A stretch of DNA of 51,157 bases from Chloroflexi bacterium AL-N1. GTDB taxonomy: Bacteria; Chloroflexota; Chloroflexia; Chloroflexales; Roseiflexaceae. The stretch spans positions 1-51,157 of the forward strand of contig WYDT01000049.1 of assembly GCA_013122435.1 (NCBI GenBank). The letters run 5' to 3'. The notes beneath the pieces were generated by a model, which was not told the origin of the DNA, ran no database searches, and saw only the letters and a program-made list of their open reading frames with translations. Shown piece by piece: positions 7,710-17,053 of the stretch; position 1 is the stretch's first letter, and every line of letters starts with the position of its first letter. The position numbers and the translations under genes are program-made.

Positions 7710-8594
7710 GTGTCTATTGAGCTATTAGCATCGTATAAACAAGTGATAGAACGCCATTGTGCTGATGTAGTAATAGATGACGTACATCTGATGGAGAGTG
7801 GGCAAAACAATATCGTCCTGATTGTTCATGATGCCTTCGTTTTCCGGTTTGCGCGCTATATGACGTCGATTGACACGCTCCGTAAAGAAGTTGAGATTTT
7901 GCGATACATTCAACCATTTCTGACAACAGCGATCCCTCAACCAGGCTTTGTGCATCTGGATGATTCAAATATTGGCGAAAGTTTTGTGGGGTATCCTTTT
8001 ATTGCCGGGAAACCGTTGGGAAGAGCTGATTTTGATACCATTGATATGCCCGATGTGCTTGATACTCTGGCACACCAACTTGCGGTCTTTCTCTATGAAC
8101 TGCATAGTGTGTCCATTAATGCAGGGCCGCTGGCTGGTTTTCCAATCAGAGGTACTATGGATCAATGGAGACAAATGTATCAAAAGGTACAGAACCAATT
8201 ATTTGTCTATATGCGACCTGATGCACGTGAACATGTGCAATGGCATTTTGCACAGTTTCTTGAGCAAAACCAGCTGCTTCCTTTTATTCCTGTTCTACGA
8301 CATGGTGATTTTGGTCTGGGAAATATTTTATACGACTCCACTACATATCGAGTGACAGGAGTCGTGGATTTTGGATCGGCGGGTCTGGGCGATCCAGCTA
8401 CCGATCTGGCCGGAGTGCTGGCCGGATGTGGCAAATCGTTTCTGCAACAGGTGCTTCATTACTATCCTGAAGCCAGAGCCATGCTTGGAAGGATACATTT
8501 CTATTGTGGGACGTTTGCGTTACAGGAGGCGCTTTTTGGTCTTGAGAACGATGATCAAGCAGCGTTTACAGATGGTATGGCGGATTATATCTAA
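7710..8594 (+). CDS. Aminoglycoside phosphotransferase (APH)-fold kinase
   Basis: The 294-residue product has the APH/choline-kinase fold. The N-lobe contains VFRFARY with a likely nucleotide-handling segment, and the C-lobe has the catalytic loop RHGDFGLGN (catalytic Asp about 200, Asn about 205) and metal-binding VVDFGSAGLGDP (Asp about 220). It should transfer phosphate from ATP to a hydroxyl on a small molecule; the substrate may be an antibiotic, a sugar or another metabolite. I chose GTG 7710 because GGAGG lies five bases upstream; the TTG at 7689 lies inside the msrA terminator. An MFS exporter follows after 35 bp, and a kinase next to an exporter fits drug resistance or metabolite handling (inference). 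Confidence 0.85.
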   Translation: MSIELLASYKQVIERHCADVVIDDVHLMESGQNNIVLIVHDAFVFRFARYMTSIDTLRKEVEILRYIQPFLTTAIPQPGFVHLDDSNIGESFVGYPFIAGKPLGRADFDTIDMPDVLDTLAHQLAVFLYELHSVSINAGPLAGFPIRGTMDQWRQMYQKVQNQLFVYMRPDAREHVQWHFAQFLEQNQLLPFIPVLRHGDFGLGNILYDSTTYRVTGVVDFGSAGLGDPATDLAGVLAGCGKSFLQQVLHYYPEARAMLGRIHFYCGTFALQEALFGLENDDQAAFTDGMADYI

Positions 8595-8629
8595 CGAGCT
8601 ACGTTTTTTGTCAAACGATAAGGATTTCC

Positions 8630-9922
8630 ATGGCACATAAAGCAATTGCCGAAACTTCAACACGTATTAATCTTCAGGAGAGACGATCCAACACCTGGAT
8701 CGTGAAAATGACGCTCCTGGTAACAAGTACATTGACTGTGATGGCCGGGGCTATTATTGCCCCTTCACTTCCGGCGATGCAGGAGCATTTCGCAACGGTT
8801 CCGAATGTAGATTTCTGGGTACGGCTGGTTTTGACAATGCCCGCATTGTTTATCGTGATTGGTGCGCCGTTCGCTGGTATGATCATCGATCGTTTTGGTC
8901 GCAAGCGGCTCCTGGTTATTGGAGCTATTCTGTATGGTCTTGCCGGGAGTGCTGGCTATATCTTACCATCATTAACTGCTCTGCTCGTGAGCAGAGCGCT
9001 GCTGGGACTGGCAGTCGCTGGGGTGATGACGAGTGTAACCACGTTGATCGCCGATTACTATGATGGTCCATCGCGTGCACAGATTCTGGGTTTTCAAGCC
9101 GCTTTTATGGGGCTTGGTGGAACAATTTTCCTGACAACAGGCGGATTTCTGGCCGATTTGGATTGGCGGAATCCATTTTTGATCTACCTGTTCGCTTTTA
9201 TGATTTTGCCCTTTATTATCACCGTGCTCTTTGAGCCAGGACATTCACGAGACGAAGATAGCATCACTCCGATCTATTCGCCGGAGGATTGTGTGGCTGA
9301 GGCGCAACGCTGCCGTGATGCGGAGGTCTCTGTTGCTATGAGGACAGACGTAGCTGTACCTGTTAGATTACTCTTCTTTATCTACAGTAGTGTCCTTGTG
9401 ATACAGATTGCTTTTTACCTGATTCCGGTTCAATTGCCATTCTATCTCGAGTCACTTGTCGGTGCGAGTGCAGCACAGAGCGGTTTTGCCGTATCGGTTA
9501 CACCCTTTTGGTTTGCTTCAGGAGCATTGCTTTCGGCCAGAATAAGCCGCAGACTAGATCACATTCCCTTGATTGGTTGTTCGCTTATACTGGTTAGTCT
9601 CGGCTTTGCTATTATTGGAATGGTAGAGAGCTACTATCTCATGTTCAGTGGTTTAGCCCTGGTTGGCCTTGGTTTTGGTTTTATGGTACCTAACCTGAGC
9701 ATATGGCTAGCGAGTGCTGTTCCTGAGTCGTTCCGGGGCAGCGCTTTGGGTGGTCTGACAACTTTTACATTTTTAGGTCAATTCTTATCGCCTATTGTTG
9801 CACAGCCCATCATCCAACAACTTGACTTGAATGGCATGTATCTGGTTGCAGGTGGGTTTCTGTGTGGGTGCGGAATCCTGATCGTGCTCGTATTTCATTT
9901 AGGTGCTTTGCGCTTTTCTTAG
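8630..9922 (+). CDS. Major facilitator superfamily exporter
   Basis: The 430-residue product has about 12 hydrophobic segments and the conserved MFS motif A in the loop between helices 2 and 3 (GMIIDRFGRKRLLVIG), typical of proton-driven drug exporters. Helix 5 carries the glycine-rich FMGLGGTIFLTTGG. A central cytoplasmic loop (about residues 200-245) splits the two six-helix bundles. The start ATG follows AAGGA. It is probably co-transcribed with the phosphotransferase-fold gene 35 bp upstream. The transported substrate cannot be read from the sequence. Confidence 0.9.
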   Translation: MAHKAIAETSTRINLQERRSNTWIVKMTLLVTSTLTVMAGAIIAPSLPAMQEHFATVPNVDFWVRLVLTMPALFIVIGAPFAGMIIDRFGRKRLLVIGAILYGLAGSAGYILPSLTALLVSRALLGLAVAGVMTSVTTLIADYYDGPSRAQILGFQAAFMGLGGTIFLTTGGFLADLDWRNPFLIYLFAFMILPFIITVLFEPGHSRDEDSITPIYSPEDCVAEAQRCRDAEVSVAMRTDVAVPVRLLFFIYSSVLVIQIAFYLIPVQLPFYLESLVGASAAQSGFAVSVTPFWFASGALLSARISRRLDHIPLIGCSLILVSLGFAIIGMVESYYLMFSGLALVGLGFGFMVPNLSIWLASAVPESFRGSALGGLTTFTFLGQFLSPIVAQPIIQQLDLNGMYLVAGGFLCGCGILIVLVFHLGALRFS

Positions 9923-10528
9923 TTTGTGTCGTTTGATAACAACTTGTACATCATGTAGTGAAAAGAATAGCATATACAGTAGTGCTGGATAATATGTGTT
10001 TCATTCATTTTGATGGTCGAAATAATGAGCTAGCACCATACGGCTATACACAACATGTATGACAGAATTGGTCGGTCTTAAAAAATATACATCAAATAAG
10101 AAGTCTGAAAACTATTATGTAACATCAATTGAAAATGATTTCGAGCCGCTCCCAATGAAGTATAGCGCTCCGGCCATGTTGTTATAACTTCATTAAGATT
10201 AACGGCTGGTGTGTGGATTTTAGCTGCAGGCTTTCATCAAGTGTTAACCATGAAAGCACATAATGCGTTTTGTCTGGTGAGAAGACAGATCATTCAATGG
10301 TGAAATATCTGGCATATATATTGCTGTATGGTCCATGGACGGAAATGAATAGTACTATTCATTTCCGAATGACAAAAGTGTCTATGTATCCATGTTGGCA
10401 AACATCTAGTTACGTTTTAGCTTTGCTTTATCCTGTTGTTATCCCATATATGTGTGATTACGAAAGTTCTCCATACAACGGGTAGCGTGGGATGAGTTAT
10501 GTATTACATTTCTTCGTGAGGTAGTTTT
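9923..10528. other. AT-rich gene-free stretch with palindromes
   Basis: No convincing gene lies here. A 71-codon frame at 10270-10485 lacks a good ribosome site and a recognisable sequence. The stretch is clearly AT-rich compared with neighbouring genes and carries two adjacent perfect palindromes (10331-10367). With the sulfotransferase-like gene that follows, it may be acquired DNA. Confidence 0.5.
10331..10367. repeat. Two adjacent perfect palindromes (10 and 28 bp)
   Basis: GTCCATGGAC (10331-10340) is a perfect 10-bp palindrome. It shares its last base with a perfect 28-bp palindrome at 10340-10367, whose left half is CGGAAATGAATAGT and which has no loop. There is no T-run. Position, about 160 bp ahead of the sulfotransferase gene, allows a regulatory role. 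Confidence 0.75.
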
Positions 10529-11164
10529 ATGAATGTCTTTGTTTTATGCACGGGAAGATGTGGTTCTGTTACATTTGACAAGGCGTGTAGTCACATTCGC
10601 AATTACACAAGTGCACATGAGTCACGGGCAGATAAAATCGGTGATGCACGTTTGCAGTATCCTGCAAATCATATTGAGGCCGACAATCGTTTGTCGTGGT
10701 TTCTTGGTCGCTTGGAACAAAAATATGGTAATGATGCGTTTTATGTTCATCTCACAAGAGATCGACTACAAACGGCAAAGAGCTATGCAAAACGAACCAA
10801 ATCTGGTTTGATCATCAATGCGTATGCGAACGGTATTCTATTGGAACGTAAGGAAGATTTCGATATGCTCAATGTATGTCTGGATTACTGCGATACCGTG
10901 AACTCCAACATTGAGGCTTTTCTCAAGGACAAGACCAATAAGATGAACTTCTCATTGGAAAATGCGAAAGAAGATTTTGGTACTTTTTGGCAACGGATTG
11001 AGGCCGAGGGGAATCTTACAGCTGGCCTTGAAGAGTGGGAGCGTGCCTATAATACCTCAGATCGACCTCTCAATAAAGTTACAAGTAAGCCGGTTTCTGT
11101 ACGCCTGGCGGAAAAAGCTGTGCGTCTGGTGGCAAAGTTTCCTTCGTATCTCCGAAATGCGTAG
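10529..11164 (+). CDS. Sulfotransferase-like protein
   Basis: The 211-residue product starts MNVFVLCTGRCGSVTF. TGRCGS at residues 8-13 resembles the 5'-phosphosulfate-binding loop of PAPS-dependent sulfotransferases. The conserved-looking HIRNYTSAHESR follows, then FYVHLTRDR, similar to the 3'-phosphate-binding strand. Short proteins of this type are often annotated as sulfotransferase family in bacteria; the acceptor is unknown. The ATG is preceded by GTGAGGTAG. The gene stands alone after an AT-rich spacer and its codon use looks more AT-rich than its neighbours, which hints at transfer. It ends at a terminator shared with the convergent protease gene. Confidence 0.65.
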   Translation: MNVFVLCTGRCGSVTFDKACSHIRNYTSAHESRADKIGDARLQYPANHIEADNRLSWFLGRLEQKYGNDAFYVHLTRDRLQTAKSYAKRTKSGLIINAYANGILLERKEDFDMLNVCLDYCDTVNSNIEAFLKDKTNKMNFSLENAKEDFGTFWQRIEAEGNLTAGLEEWERAYNTSDRPLNKVTSKPVSVRLAEKAVRLVAKFPSYLRNA

Positions 11165-11191
11165 CGTCGCTATCAATTCATAGCGCTATGC

Positions 11192-11219
11192 GAAAGGGCG
11201 TGCACATGCACGCCCTTTC
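11192..11219. terminator. Bidirectional terminator hairpin between convergent genes
   Basis: Bases 11192-11204 and 11207-11219 are perfect 13-bp reverse complements (GAAAGGGCGTGCA and its complement) with a 2-nt centre. The hairpin sits between the sulfotransferase stop and the convergent protease stop. The A/T-containing outer ends make it usable in both directions. A smaller hairpin (CGCTAT/ATAGCG, 11168-11185) precedes it. Confidence 0.75.
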
Positions 11220-11238
11220 CTGATGTATTTGTTGTATT

Positions 11239-14052
11239 TTAGCGCTGTGTTATGGGGAGATACGTACGTTGGGCTGGTAGTACCCGTGCTGGTGTAAGGG
11301 GATCACCTAACAGGACAAACGTTCGTAATGCTTCCTGACAACATGTTTCGTTGGTGTGTAGTCTGAGATATCCAGCCGTCATAAGTTCGCCCAGTGTTGA
11401 CTGCAGGGATGGTCCGTCCCACAATTGTTGGTAGAAACCTTCTTGAAGTGCATCGTGGCCATATGCAACACCATTGCCGGTTGGCCCCCACACAGCTACT
11501 GCACCCCCATTAGGGACGAGGAGCCAACGTTCATCGATGGTTGTGCCACTCACTGCTGGTGTTTGGAATGCACTTGTCAAACACGTCATGCTGAGCACGA
11601 TCGAGAAGTTGTTGGTATCTTTGAGCTTGTCTGGATCATACAAACTCAACAAGTGCTGTTTGCCATCTGGTGCTGGGGGGCCGGTAACAGCCCATTGAAA
11701 GACATTGCTATGACCAGCATAGTTGATGATACCAGCACCATTCTGGAGTGTGGTGAGCGTGCGTTCATAGGCTACCTGTGCATTTGACTCCCGCCACGGC
11801 TCATTGAGTGGGCTGCCGTCTTTGTCTTTTTGCCAGGGGTCATAGTAGACCCGTGTGACTTCTATCCCAGCGGGTTGTAATGCTGCACTTGAATCAGAAA
11901 AAGCCGCAAAATCTCCGGCACCATCTCTCGTACCGTCAGCCTGATTAGCGTTGTCGGCAATATACACATTGCGTGAACCAGCGGATGGATCGATTCGTTT
12001 GGTTTCATAATCAACCAGTTTGGCGACAACGGATGTTAACTCATCAACGGTTTTAACGGGTAAGCGACCGATCGCAATGTCGGGCAAGGGATCATCTAAC
12101 GGATCATCACCATCCAACTGCACATAGCATGTGTCACAAGCGGTTTCTCCCAACCATGGGTCAACCATCGCCAGGTATGGTGGCATAAGGTTGACATGAT
12201 TGGTTTGTCCATCACGATTACTGTTGGTGTAGTCAAATGGGTCACGTGTACCATCACCAACCAAGGTAACTGCGACAGGCTTACGGCTCCAGGTTGCCGC
12301 CGCATGCCGCAAAAAGTCGCGGATGGCATCAGGCGAGACAGCCCCAAAACTCCAGTTATCGTAGATAGCATCGACCTCTACAACACGGACGGTATGACCC
12401 TGTGCTTCCCGTCGTGAGACCAGCGGCGCAAGCGTTGAGTGAAATGCCTGAGGAGCGATATACAACACATCAGCGTTGAGTGGGCTACTCAGATTGCTGG
12501 GGGTATGTGCGATGACCTCGGGAGTATGCAGGGTACCCGTACCAGTCAGTAAGTACTCATGTCGCTGTGCCGTATCCTGAAACGTAACTGTTGTGCCTCC
12601 TGGTAAGTTGACAATCGCTGGTGCCTGTGGATCATTGATATCATACAGAATTCGTCCTGTCGCTGTGTTGGAAAGTCGATAGCAAGCAGTTGCATCAACT
12701 CCGACAAACGTATGTCCGACTGCACCAAAGTCAAGGTGGACAGGCCGTTCGTATATGATGTAATCGGGTTGTAAGCCATCTGGTGCTGTTCCTGGTATGG
12801 CGGCAATAACAACGTTGCGACTATTTGCAGCGAGGGTGAATTCTCGCTCCCACGCGCCTGTCTCCTCCCATGTCGATGTTGCCGATACGCTTCCCATCGA
12901 AACGCGTAGATTATGTGTTCCAGGAGTATAGGCACTTCCAGCTACGGTGAGGGTGGTCGTACCACTGGCAGGTGGCAGGCCAGCCGGAAGCGTAAGTTCT
13001 AGTGTGGCAGCCGGTTGATCCGGCGCCGTTTTCAGATCGGCAGCATACCAATGATCGCCATCAATTCCTGGTGTGGTTGGATCGTAGAGGGAGCTTTCAC
13101 GCCACACTCCTCGCTCAAACGCAGTGGTGCGCGCTGTCACAGTACAATTGGCTGCGGAACGACTGGCCATGCGGCGACTCGTGCCAGACTCGACAACAAC
13201 CCAGTACACATCGTTAGCATTCCAACGGTTGTGTTCTTTGGGAGCATAGAAACGTAATTCATCGTTTGCCCCGAGTACACCGTTTTTGACGTGCGCTGCA
13301 ATTTCAACGCCATTATGGTACACGCGTAATCGTGAACCATCACTCACATCAAGCCCTGCCTGAGTTAGTTTTGCTCCCGTCACACGCTGGAGGCCACTCT
13401 GTGTGACGATCACTTTGGCAGCGCGTCTATTGGCGAAAGGATTGGTTGGCGGAACTGCAGCCGTGACAAATGACTCGTTTGAGGTGAAGAGTGTGGGTGC
13501 TGCCTCATCGAAAAGTGAGGTTTGTGGTACAGTGACCTCAAGATTGGTAGTCCATCGTAGTGCACCATCCTGCTCAAATACTGGACTTACGGCAAGTACC
13601 ACAATGCGCTGTCCACGCATATACCCTTCCCGCAGGACGACCACCGGTGTTGTAGGAATTGCACGAGTTGTTGGTTCTGCAAGCGCTGGGCGTAGCTCAC
13701 CACCGTCGCTTTGTGGCACAATCTGTTCTGCCGAAGCGAGTTTGCCACCCCACGGAATACTCGCGAGGCGTTCGATATGTGGCTGGATCGGCGTATCGTT
13801 GTGGACACTCAGCGCGACCAGACGGGCAGGCATCTGTACGCCCCCGATCTCAACCAGTGGCAGATTAGGCTCCTGTGGACTACCACCCTGTATACTGACA
13901 TTGGTATCCTGCCACTCTAAACGGACACGGTTTGTTTCGGGGATGATACGGAGTGGTGTATCATCTTGAGCATAAACTTCTGTTGACGTATGATTGAATG
14001 ACCGTGAGACGAACAAGAGCAGTATAATGAGTAAAAGAGAGAGATAGCGCAT
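11239..14052 (-). CDS. Secreted gingipain-type cysteine protease (peptidase family C25)
   Basis: The 937-residue product begins with a signal peptide (about residues 1-28). A long beta-rich N-terminal region to about residue 520 includes AAKVIVTQSGLQRVTGAKL, typical of the segment preceding C25 domains. The protease domain follows, with ADVLYIAPQAF, LVGDGTRDPFDY, the catalytic His in GIINYAGHSN (His781) and catalytic Cys in LSMTCLT (Cys824), then PNGGAVAVWGPTG. A short tail contains FVLLGDP, as in the family. Gingipains use a type IX secretion tail; I see no clear one here, so export is more likely by Sec. It has no operon partner. Its substrate specificity cannot be read from the sequence. 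Confidence 0.85.
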   Translation of the reverse strand: MRYLSLLLIILLLFVSRSFNHTSTEVYAQDDTPLRIIPETNRVRLEWQDTNVSIQGGSPQEPNLPLVEIGGVQMPARLVALSVHNDTPIQPHIERLASIPWGGKLASAEQIVPQSDGGELRPALAEPTTRAIPTTPVVVLREGYMRGQRIVVLAVSPVFEQDGALRWTTNLEVTVPQTSLFDEAAPTLFTSNESFVTAAVPPTNPFANRRAAKVIVTQSGLQRVTGAKLTQAGLDVSDGSRLRVYHNGVEIAAHVKNGVLGANDELRFYAPKEHNRWNANDVYWVVVESGTSRRMASRSAANCTVTARTTAFERGVWRESSLYDPTTPGIDGDHWYAADLKTAPDQPAATLELTLPAGLPPASGTTTLTVAGSAYTPGTHNLRVSMGSVSATSTWEETGAWEREFTLAANSRNVVIAAIPGTAPDGLQPDYIIYERPVHLDFGAVGHTFVGVDATACYRLSNTATGRILYDINDPQAPAIVNLPGGTTVTFQDTAQRHEYLLTGTGTLHTPEVIAHTPSNLSSPLNADVLYIAPQAFHSTLAPLVSRREAQGHTVRVVEVDAIYDNWSFGAVSPDAIRDFLRHAAATWSRKPVAVTLVGDGTRDPFDYTNSNRDGQTNHVNLMPPYLAMVDPWLGETACDTCYVQLDGDDPLDDPLPDIAIGRLPVKTVDELTSVVAKLVDYETKRIDPSAGSRNVYIADNANQADGTRDGAGDFAAFSDSSAALQPAGIEVTRVYYDPWQKDKDGSPLNEPWRESNAQVAYERTLTTLQNGAGIINYAGHSNVFQWAVTGPPAPDGKQHLLSLYDPDKLKDTNNFSIVLSMTCLTSAFQTPAVSGTTIDERWLLVPNGGAVAVWGPTGNGVAYGHDALQEGFYQQLWDGPSLQSTLGELMTAGYLRLHTNETCCQEALRTFVLLGDPLTPARVLPAQRTYLPITQR

Positions 14053-14175
14053 ACAACAACCTTACTGTGATGTGTGAGACGAGAGTTTTGTGTGGTCAAT
14101 ATTGATAGTTGGTCTTGTGTGCAAGATGTAACAATTGCACCTGCCATGATAACGAAAAAAAGACGTATTTTTGCG

Positions 14176-14204
14176 TTGTCATGTAATATCATATACATCA
14201 TAAT
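14176..14204 (+). promoter_or_regulatory. Promoter of the glycoside-hydrolase-like gene
   Basis: TTGTCA (14176-14181), a 17-bp spacer and CATAAT (14199-14204) give a good housekeeping promoter, about 65 bp ahead of the GTG start at 14272. Confidence 0.5.
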
Positions 14205-14271
14205 ATACAATGCATCTGTATAACCAATTACATAACGGATTAGAATCTATTGTCATGTGTGGAGGATCACG

Positions 14272-15537
14272 GTGTCACAACAAGACCCACGTCCTTTTGT
14301 CTCAGGTATTACCTACTGGCCACGCCGGAAAGGGCTACGTTGGTGGGAAGCATTTGATCGAAGCGAAGTTTGTGATGAATTAGCGCACATCGCCGCTTTA
14401 GGCTTCCAGAGTGTTCGTTTCGGTCTGCGTTGGGAAGACTTTCAACCAACGTCTGGTAAGGTCAATACATATGCATTTCGTGCATTTGAACAGGCACTTG
14501 ATGCAGCAAACGAGGTTAAGTTACAGGTCGTTGTCACCCTGTTCCCGCTCACGTTGCAAGGTGGTATGCATATACCAGATTGGGTCAGTTGGCCAAACCC
14601 GATCCATGAACTCCAGCAACTACGACGCTTTGGGAAGCCAGTAACTGTATCGCCTGCTACGCTGAGTCCGGTCATCTACAAGTGGGGGTATCACTATACG
14701 CCATCTCAGGATATCTTTGGTGATGCTGCTATTCGTGATGCACAAACCTATTTTTTACATGAACTGGTCGGCTACTTTGGTTCACATCCAGACATTCTGG
14801 CCTGGCAGCTTGGCGAAGGTCTGGAATACCTCCGCAAGCCTGATACCATCGAAACAGTACGTCAATGGTATACAGTCATAGTAACTACCATACGTGAGTA
14901 TAGCAGAATACCGATCTGGGGTACTACTTCGATACGTGGTCTGACGTTGCAAGTGGGTCCACGACCAGAATACCTGGCTGAACTATGTGACGCTGTGGCG
15001 CTTTCTCTTGATCAGGGAATGTTGTTGCGTGAGAAGGCGCTCGATCCTGTTGCGGTACTCTTTCTCCACCACCTTACCACCACATTAGCTGGTACTTTTG
15101 TTCATATTGTGGGTCTTGGGCAAGCCACAAAACCGGATCATACTGGTAGTTGGGAGCGCGATGTGGCCTTTGGACAATCGCTTAATGCCTACCTGTCCAC
15201 GTACGAAGAACAGGCTCACTATATTGATTATGTGTTGTCGGAGTTGCAACGCGTCGGCGCGCCTGGTGTGTGGCTGTCGGACTATGCGGACTACACTGAG
15301 GATGTGCAGCGTATCCCATCATTGGACAAAACAATCTATGCCCGTACCCGTGGCTTGATTGATCAGAAAGGGAATGAAAAACCACTTGCCAGTACCGTGA
15401 AGACTTTTATAGCATCAGAACCACAGACTTGTGAGATTACATCAACTTCATTCCTTGATATCGATGTTGAACGGTACTGGTACAATCCGCAGGCTGAATT
15501 CAAGCGATTGTGGCAGGTCTTTCAAAACGAACACTAA
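14272..15537 (+). CDS. Glycoside-hydrolase-like TIM-barrel protein
   Basis: The 421-residue product resembles clan-A glycoside hydrolases (GH5/GH42 type). The N-terminal part reads FVSGITYWPRRKGLRWWEAFD and then LGFQSVRFGLRWEDFQP, the usual early strands. VVVTLFPLTLQGG and IPDWVSWP follow, then ILAWQLGEGLEY, which aligns with the strand-4 motif where clan-A enzymes have Asn-Glu; here the Asn is Gly-like and the Glu is retained. GVWLSDYADY may mark the later nucleophile region, where Glu is not evident, so activity is uncertain. The GTG at 14272 was chosen because GGAGG lies six bases upstream. Its stop codon overlaps the stop of the convergent sugar-binding protein gene. Confidence 0.6.
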   Translation: MSQQDPRPFVSGITYWPRRKGLRWWEAFDRSEVCDELAHIAALGFQSVRFGLRWEDFQPTSGKVNTYAFRAFEQALDAANEVKLQVVVTLFPLTLQGGMHIPDWVSWPNPIHELQQLRRFGKPVTVSPATLSPVIYKWGYHYTPSQDIFGDAAIRDAQTYFLHELVGYFGSHPDILAWQLGEGLEYLRKPDTIETVRQWYTVIVTTIREYSRIPIWGTTSIRGLTLQVGPRPEYLAELCDAVALSLDQGMLLREKALDPVAVLFLHHLTTTLAGTFVHIVGLGQATKPDHTGSWERDVAFGQSLNAYLSTYEEQAHYIDYVLSELQRVGAPGVWLSDYADYTEDVQRIPSLDKTIYARTRGLIDQKGNEKPLASTVKTFIASEPQTCEITSTSFLDIDVERYWYNPQAEFKRLWQVFQNEH

Positions 15538-16856
15538 GGATTGTCGGACTCTAGCTGATCACGTAGCCGCTGATCGGCGTTCAGAACTGCATCGGCGGGA
15601 TTGATGCTTTTTGTGACAGCCTGACGCTGCATCAACTGCAGTTCACGCCAGATGAGATCACGCTCTCTCCCGTTGAGAATAGGCTGGCTTTGTTCGGCCT
15701 GAGCGCGAAAGATACGTGCTGCTATAAGGTGTGGTTCATCGCCGCTCAAACGGAGATCCTGACGTGCGGGTTGTATTTCATGTTCGAGTAGTACTTCTTG
15801 TACTTCTTCACTAATCATGTAACGTAAAAATGCCATTGCTGCATTACGTTCGGTCTCACTTATACCTTGATTGACGGCCAACAGCGTACTCTGAACATAG
15901 GGTTGTGGTGCCTGGTTGGTTTCACTCAAGACGGGGAGTGGTGCAATACCCATTTGTCCCCCCCACAGTTGGCGATACGCCGCTAGTTCGTGGGCCCATC
16001 CAAAACTCATCACCACCTGGTTGTTCTTGACATGACGTTCGACCTGAATACTACTATCCAATCGAACAAACAGTTGTGGGTCATCATTGAGTGCCATAAG
16101 CCATTCAAGCCATTGTTCTGCCCCGTCACTACCCGCATTGGCCAGTACCACTTCACCGTTTTCGTCGAACACCTGGCCGCCGAAGGCGTGGAGATAGCCA
16201 ATCGTTTCATCAATTGACAGATCCATTGCCCATCCCCAGCGCGGTGGCTCATCGTCGGGATCGCTAAGTCCACGCGCAAGCCGTAATAAGTCATCTGTAT
16301 CTTCGGGGGCGGTTTCAATATTCGCCTGGTTGTAGAACAGAGCCAGCGTGTCAAAGCTGATTGGTAAGCCGTATAAGGTTGTTTTTCCTTCAGTATTACG
16401 TATCTGGCCACTTCCTAACGTTACGGGGAGAAGCGTATTACGCTCGGCGGGAGAGATAAACTCATCGAGTGGGAGAAAGAGATCTGCGCTTGCCAATTCG
16501 CCTACCCAGCTACTTGGCATCATAATCATGTGTGGGCCAGAGCCGCGTGTCGCCTGAGTACGAAATTCATCGTCCAGCGTGGACATGGAGATAGCTTGTA
16601 CCAGTACACGCCCCTGCGGATTCTGGTTGTTGTATTCGTTGACAAGGGGACTAATGACCTGGCTATCTGTACCAGACCAGCTCTGCCAGAGTACCAGGGT
16701 CACATTTGCTGATTCAGAGTCGGCTGGTGGTGCTGCTTCGGGTGGTGTGGTGTTCGCGTTTGTGCAGGCAGCCAGGAATAGTAGCATAACGATTAAACCG
16801 CGTGCTACGGTTATATGGATTGTTCCACTGCCTGACTTTGAAATTGCAGACCACAT
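15534..16856 (-). CDS. ABC-type extracellular solute-binding lipoprotein (family 1, sugar type)
   Basis: The product of about 440 residues has a lipoprotein signal ending LLFLAAC, a Thr/Pro/Ala-rich linker, then a family-1 solute-binding fold: VTLVLWQSWSG, the window PHMIMMPSSWVGELASADLFLPLDEF, YGLPISFDTLALFYNQ, and GWAHELAAYRQLWGG. It should bind a sugar or similar solute at the membrane surface. No permease or ATPase genes are adjacent, so it must work with distant partners or have another role. The start is uncertain: I prefer the ATG at 16856, which gives a normal signal peptide, over a TTG at 16898. Its stop overlaps the stop of the convergent glycoside-hydrolase-like gene. Confidence 0.85.
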   Translation of the reverse strand: MWSAISKSGSGTIHITVARGLIVMLLFLAACTNANTTPPEAAPPADSESANVTLVLWQSWSGTDSQVISPLVNEYNNQNPQGRVLVQAISMSTLDDEFRTQATRGSGPHMIMMPSSWVGELASADLFLPLDEFISPAERNTLLPVTLGSGQIRNTEGKTTLYGLPISFDTLALFYNQANIETAPEDTDDLLRLARGLSDPDDEPPRWGWAMDLSIDETIGYLHAFGGQVFDENGEVVLANAGSDGAEQWLEWLMALNDDPQLFVRLDSSIQVERHVKNNQVVMSFGWAHELAAYRQLWGGQMGIAPLPVLSETNQAPQPYVQSTLLAVNQGISETERNAAMAFLRYMISEEVQEVLLEHEIQPARQDLRLSGDEPHLIAARIFRAQAEQSQPILNGRERDLIWRELQLMQRQAVTKSINPADAVLNADQRLRDQLESDNP

Positions 16857-16939
16857 ACAGAAGCAAAAAACAACCCACGGAAGCCAGGTACTGCTCAACC
16901 GCAGGTATATCGCTATAGTGAATGAAACTCAATTCATGG

Positions 16940-16969
16940 ATTATAGCATAGCGCGAGCGCGTCGCGCAA
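16940..16969 (-). promoter_or_regulatory. Promoter of the solute-binding protein gene
   Basis: Read on the minus strand, TTGCGC (16969-16964), 18 bp, then TGCTATAAT with a perfect TATAAT (16945-16940). The spacer contains a small GC hairpin (GCGCGA 16951-16956 with TCGCGC 16962-16967) that could be an operator. Confidence 0.5.
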
Positions 16970-17053
16970 GAAATAAAGCCTTTGAATATGAAGATTTTAT
17001 TAAATGCAACCTCTTTTGGCGTAACCCAGAAACGCTATAGTTTAGGCTGCTGG

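Noticed and set aside
10270..10485. 71-codon plus-strand frame
   Set aside because: It has no good ribosome site, spans the 28-bp palindrome and shows no recognisable domain or plausible composition.
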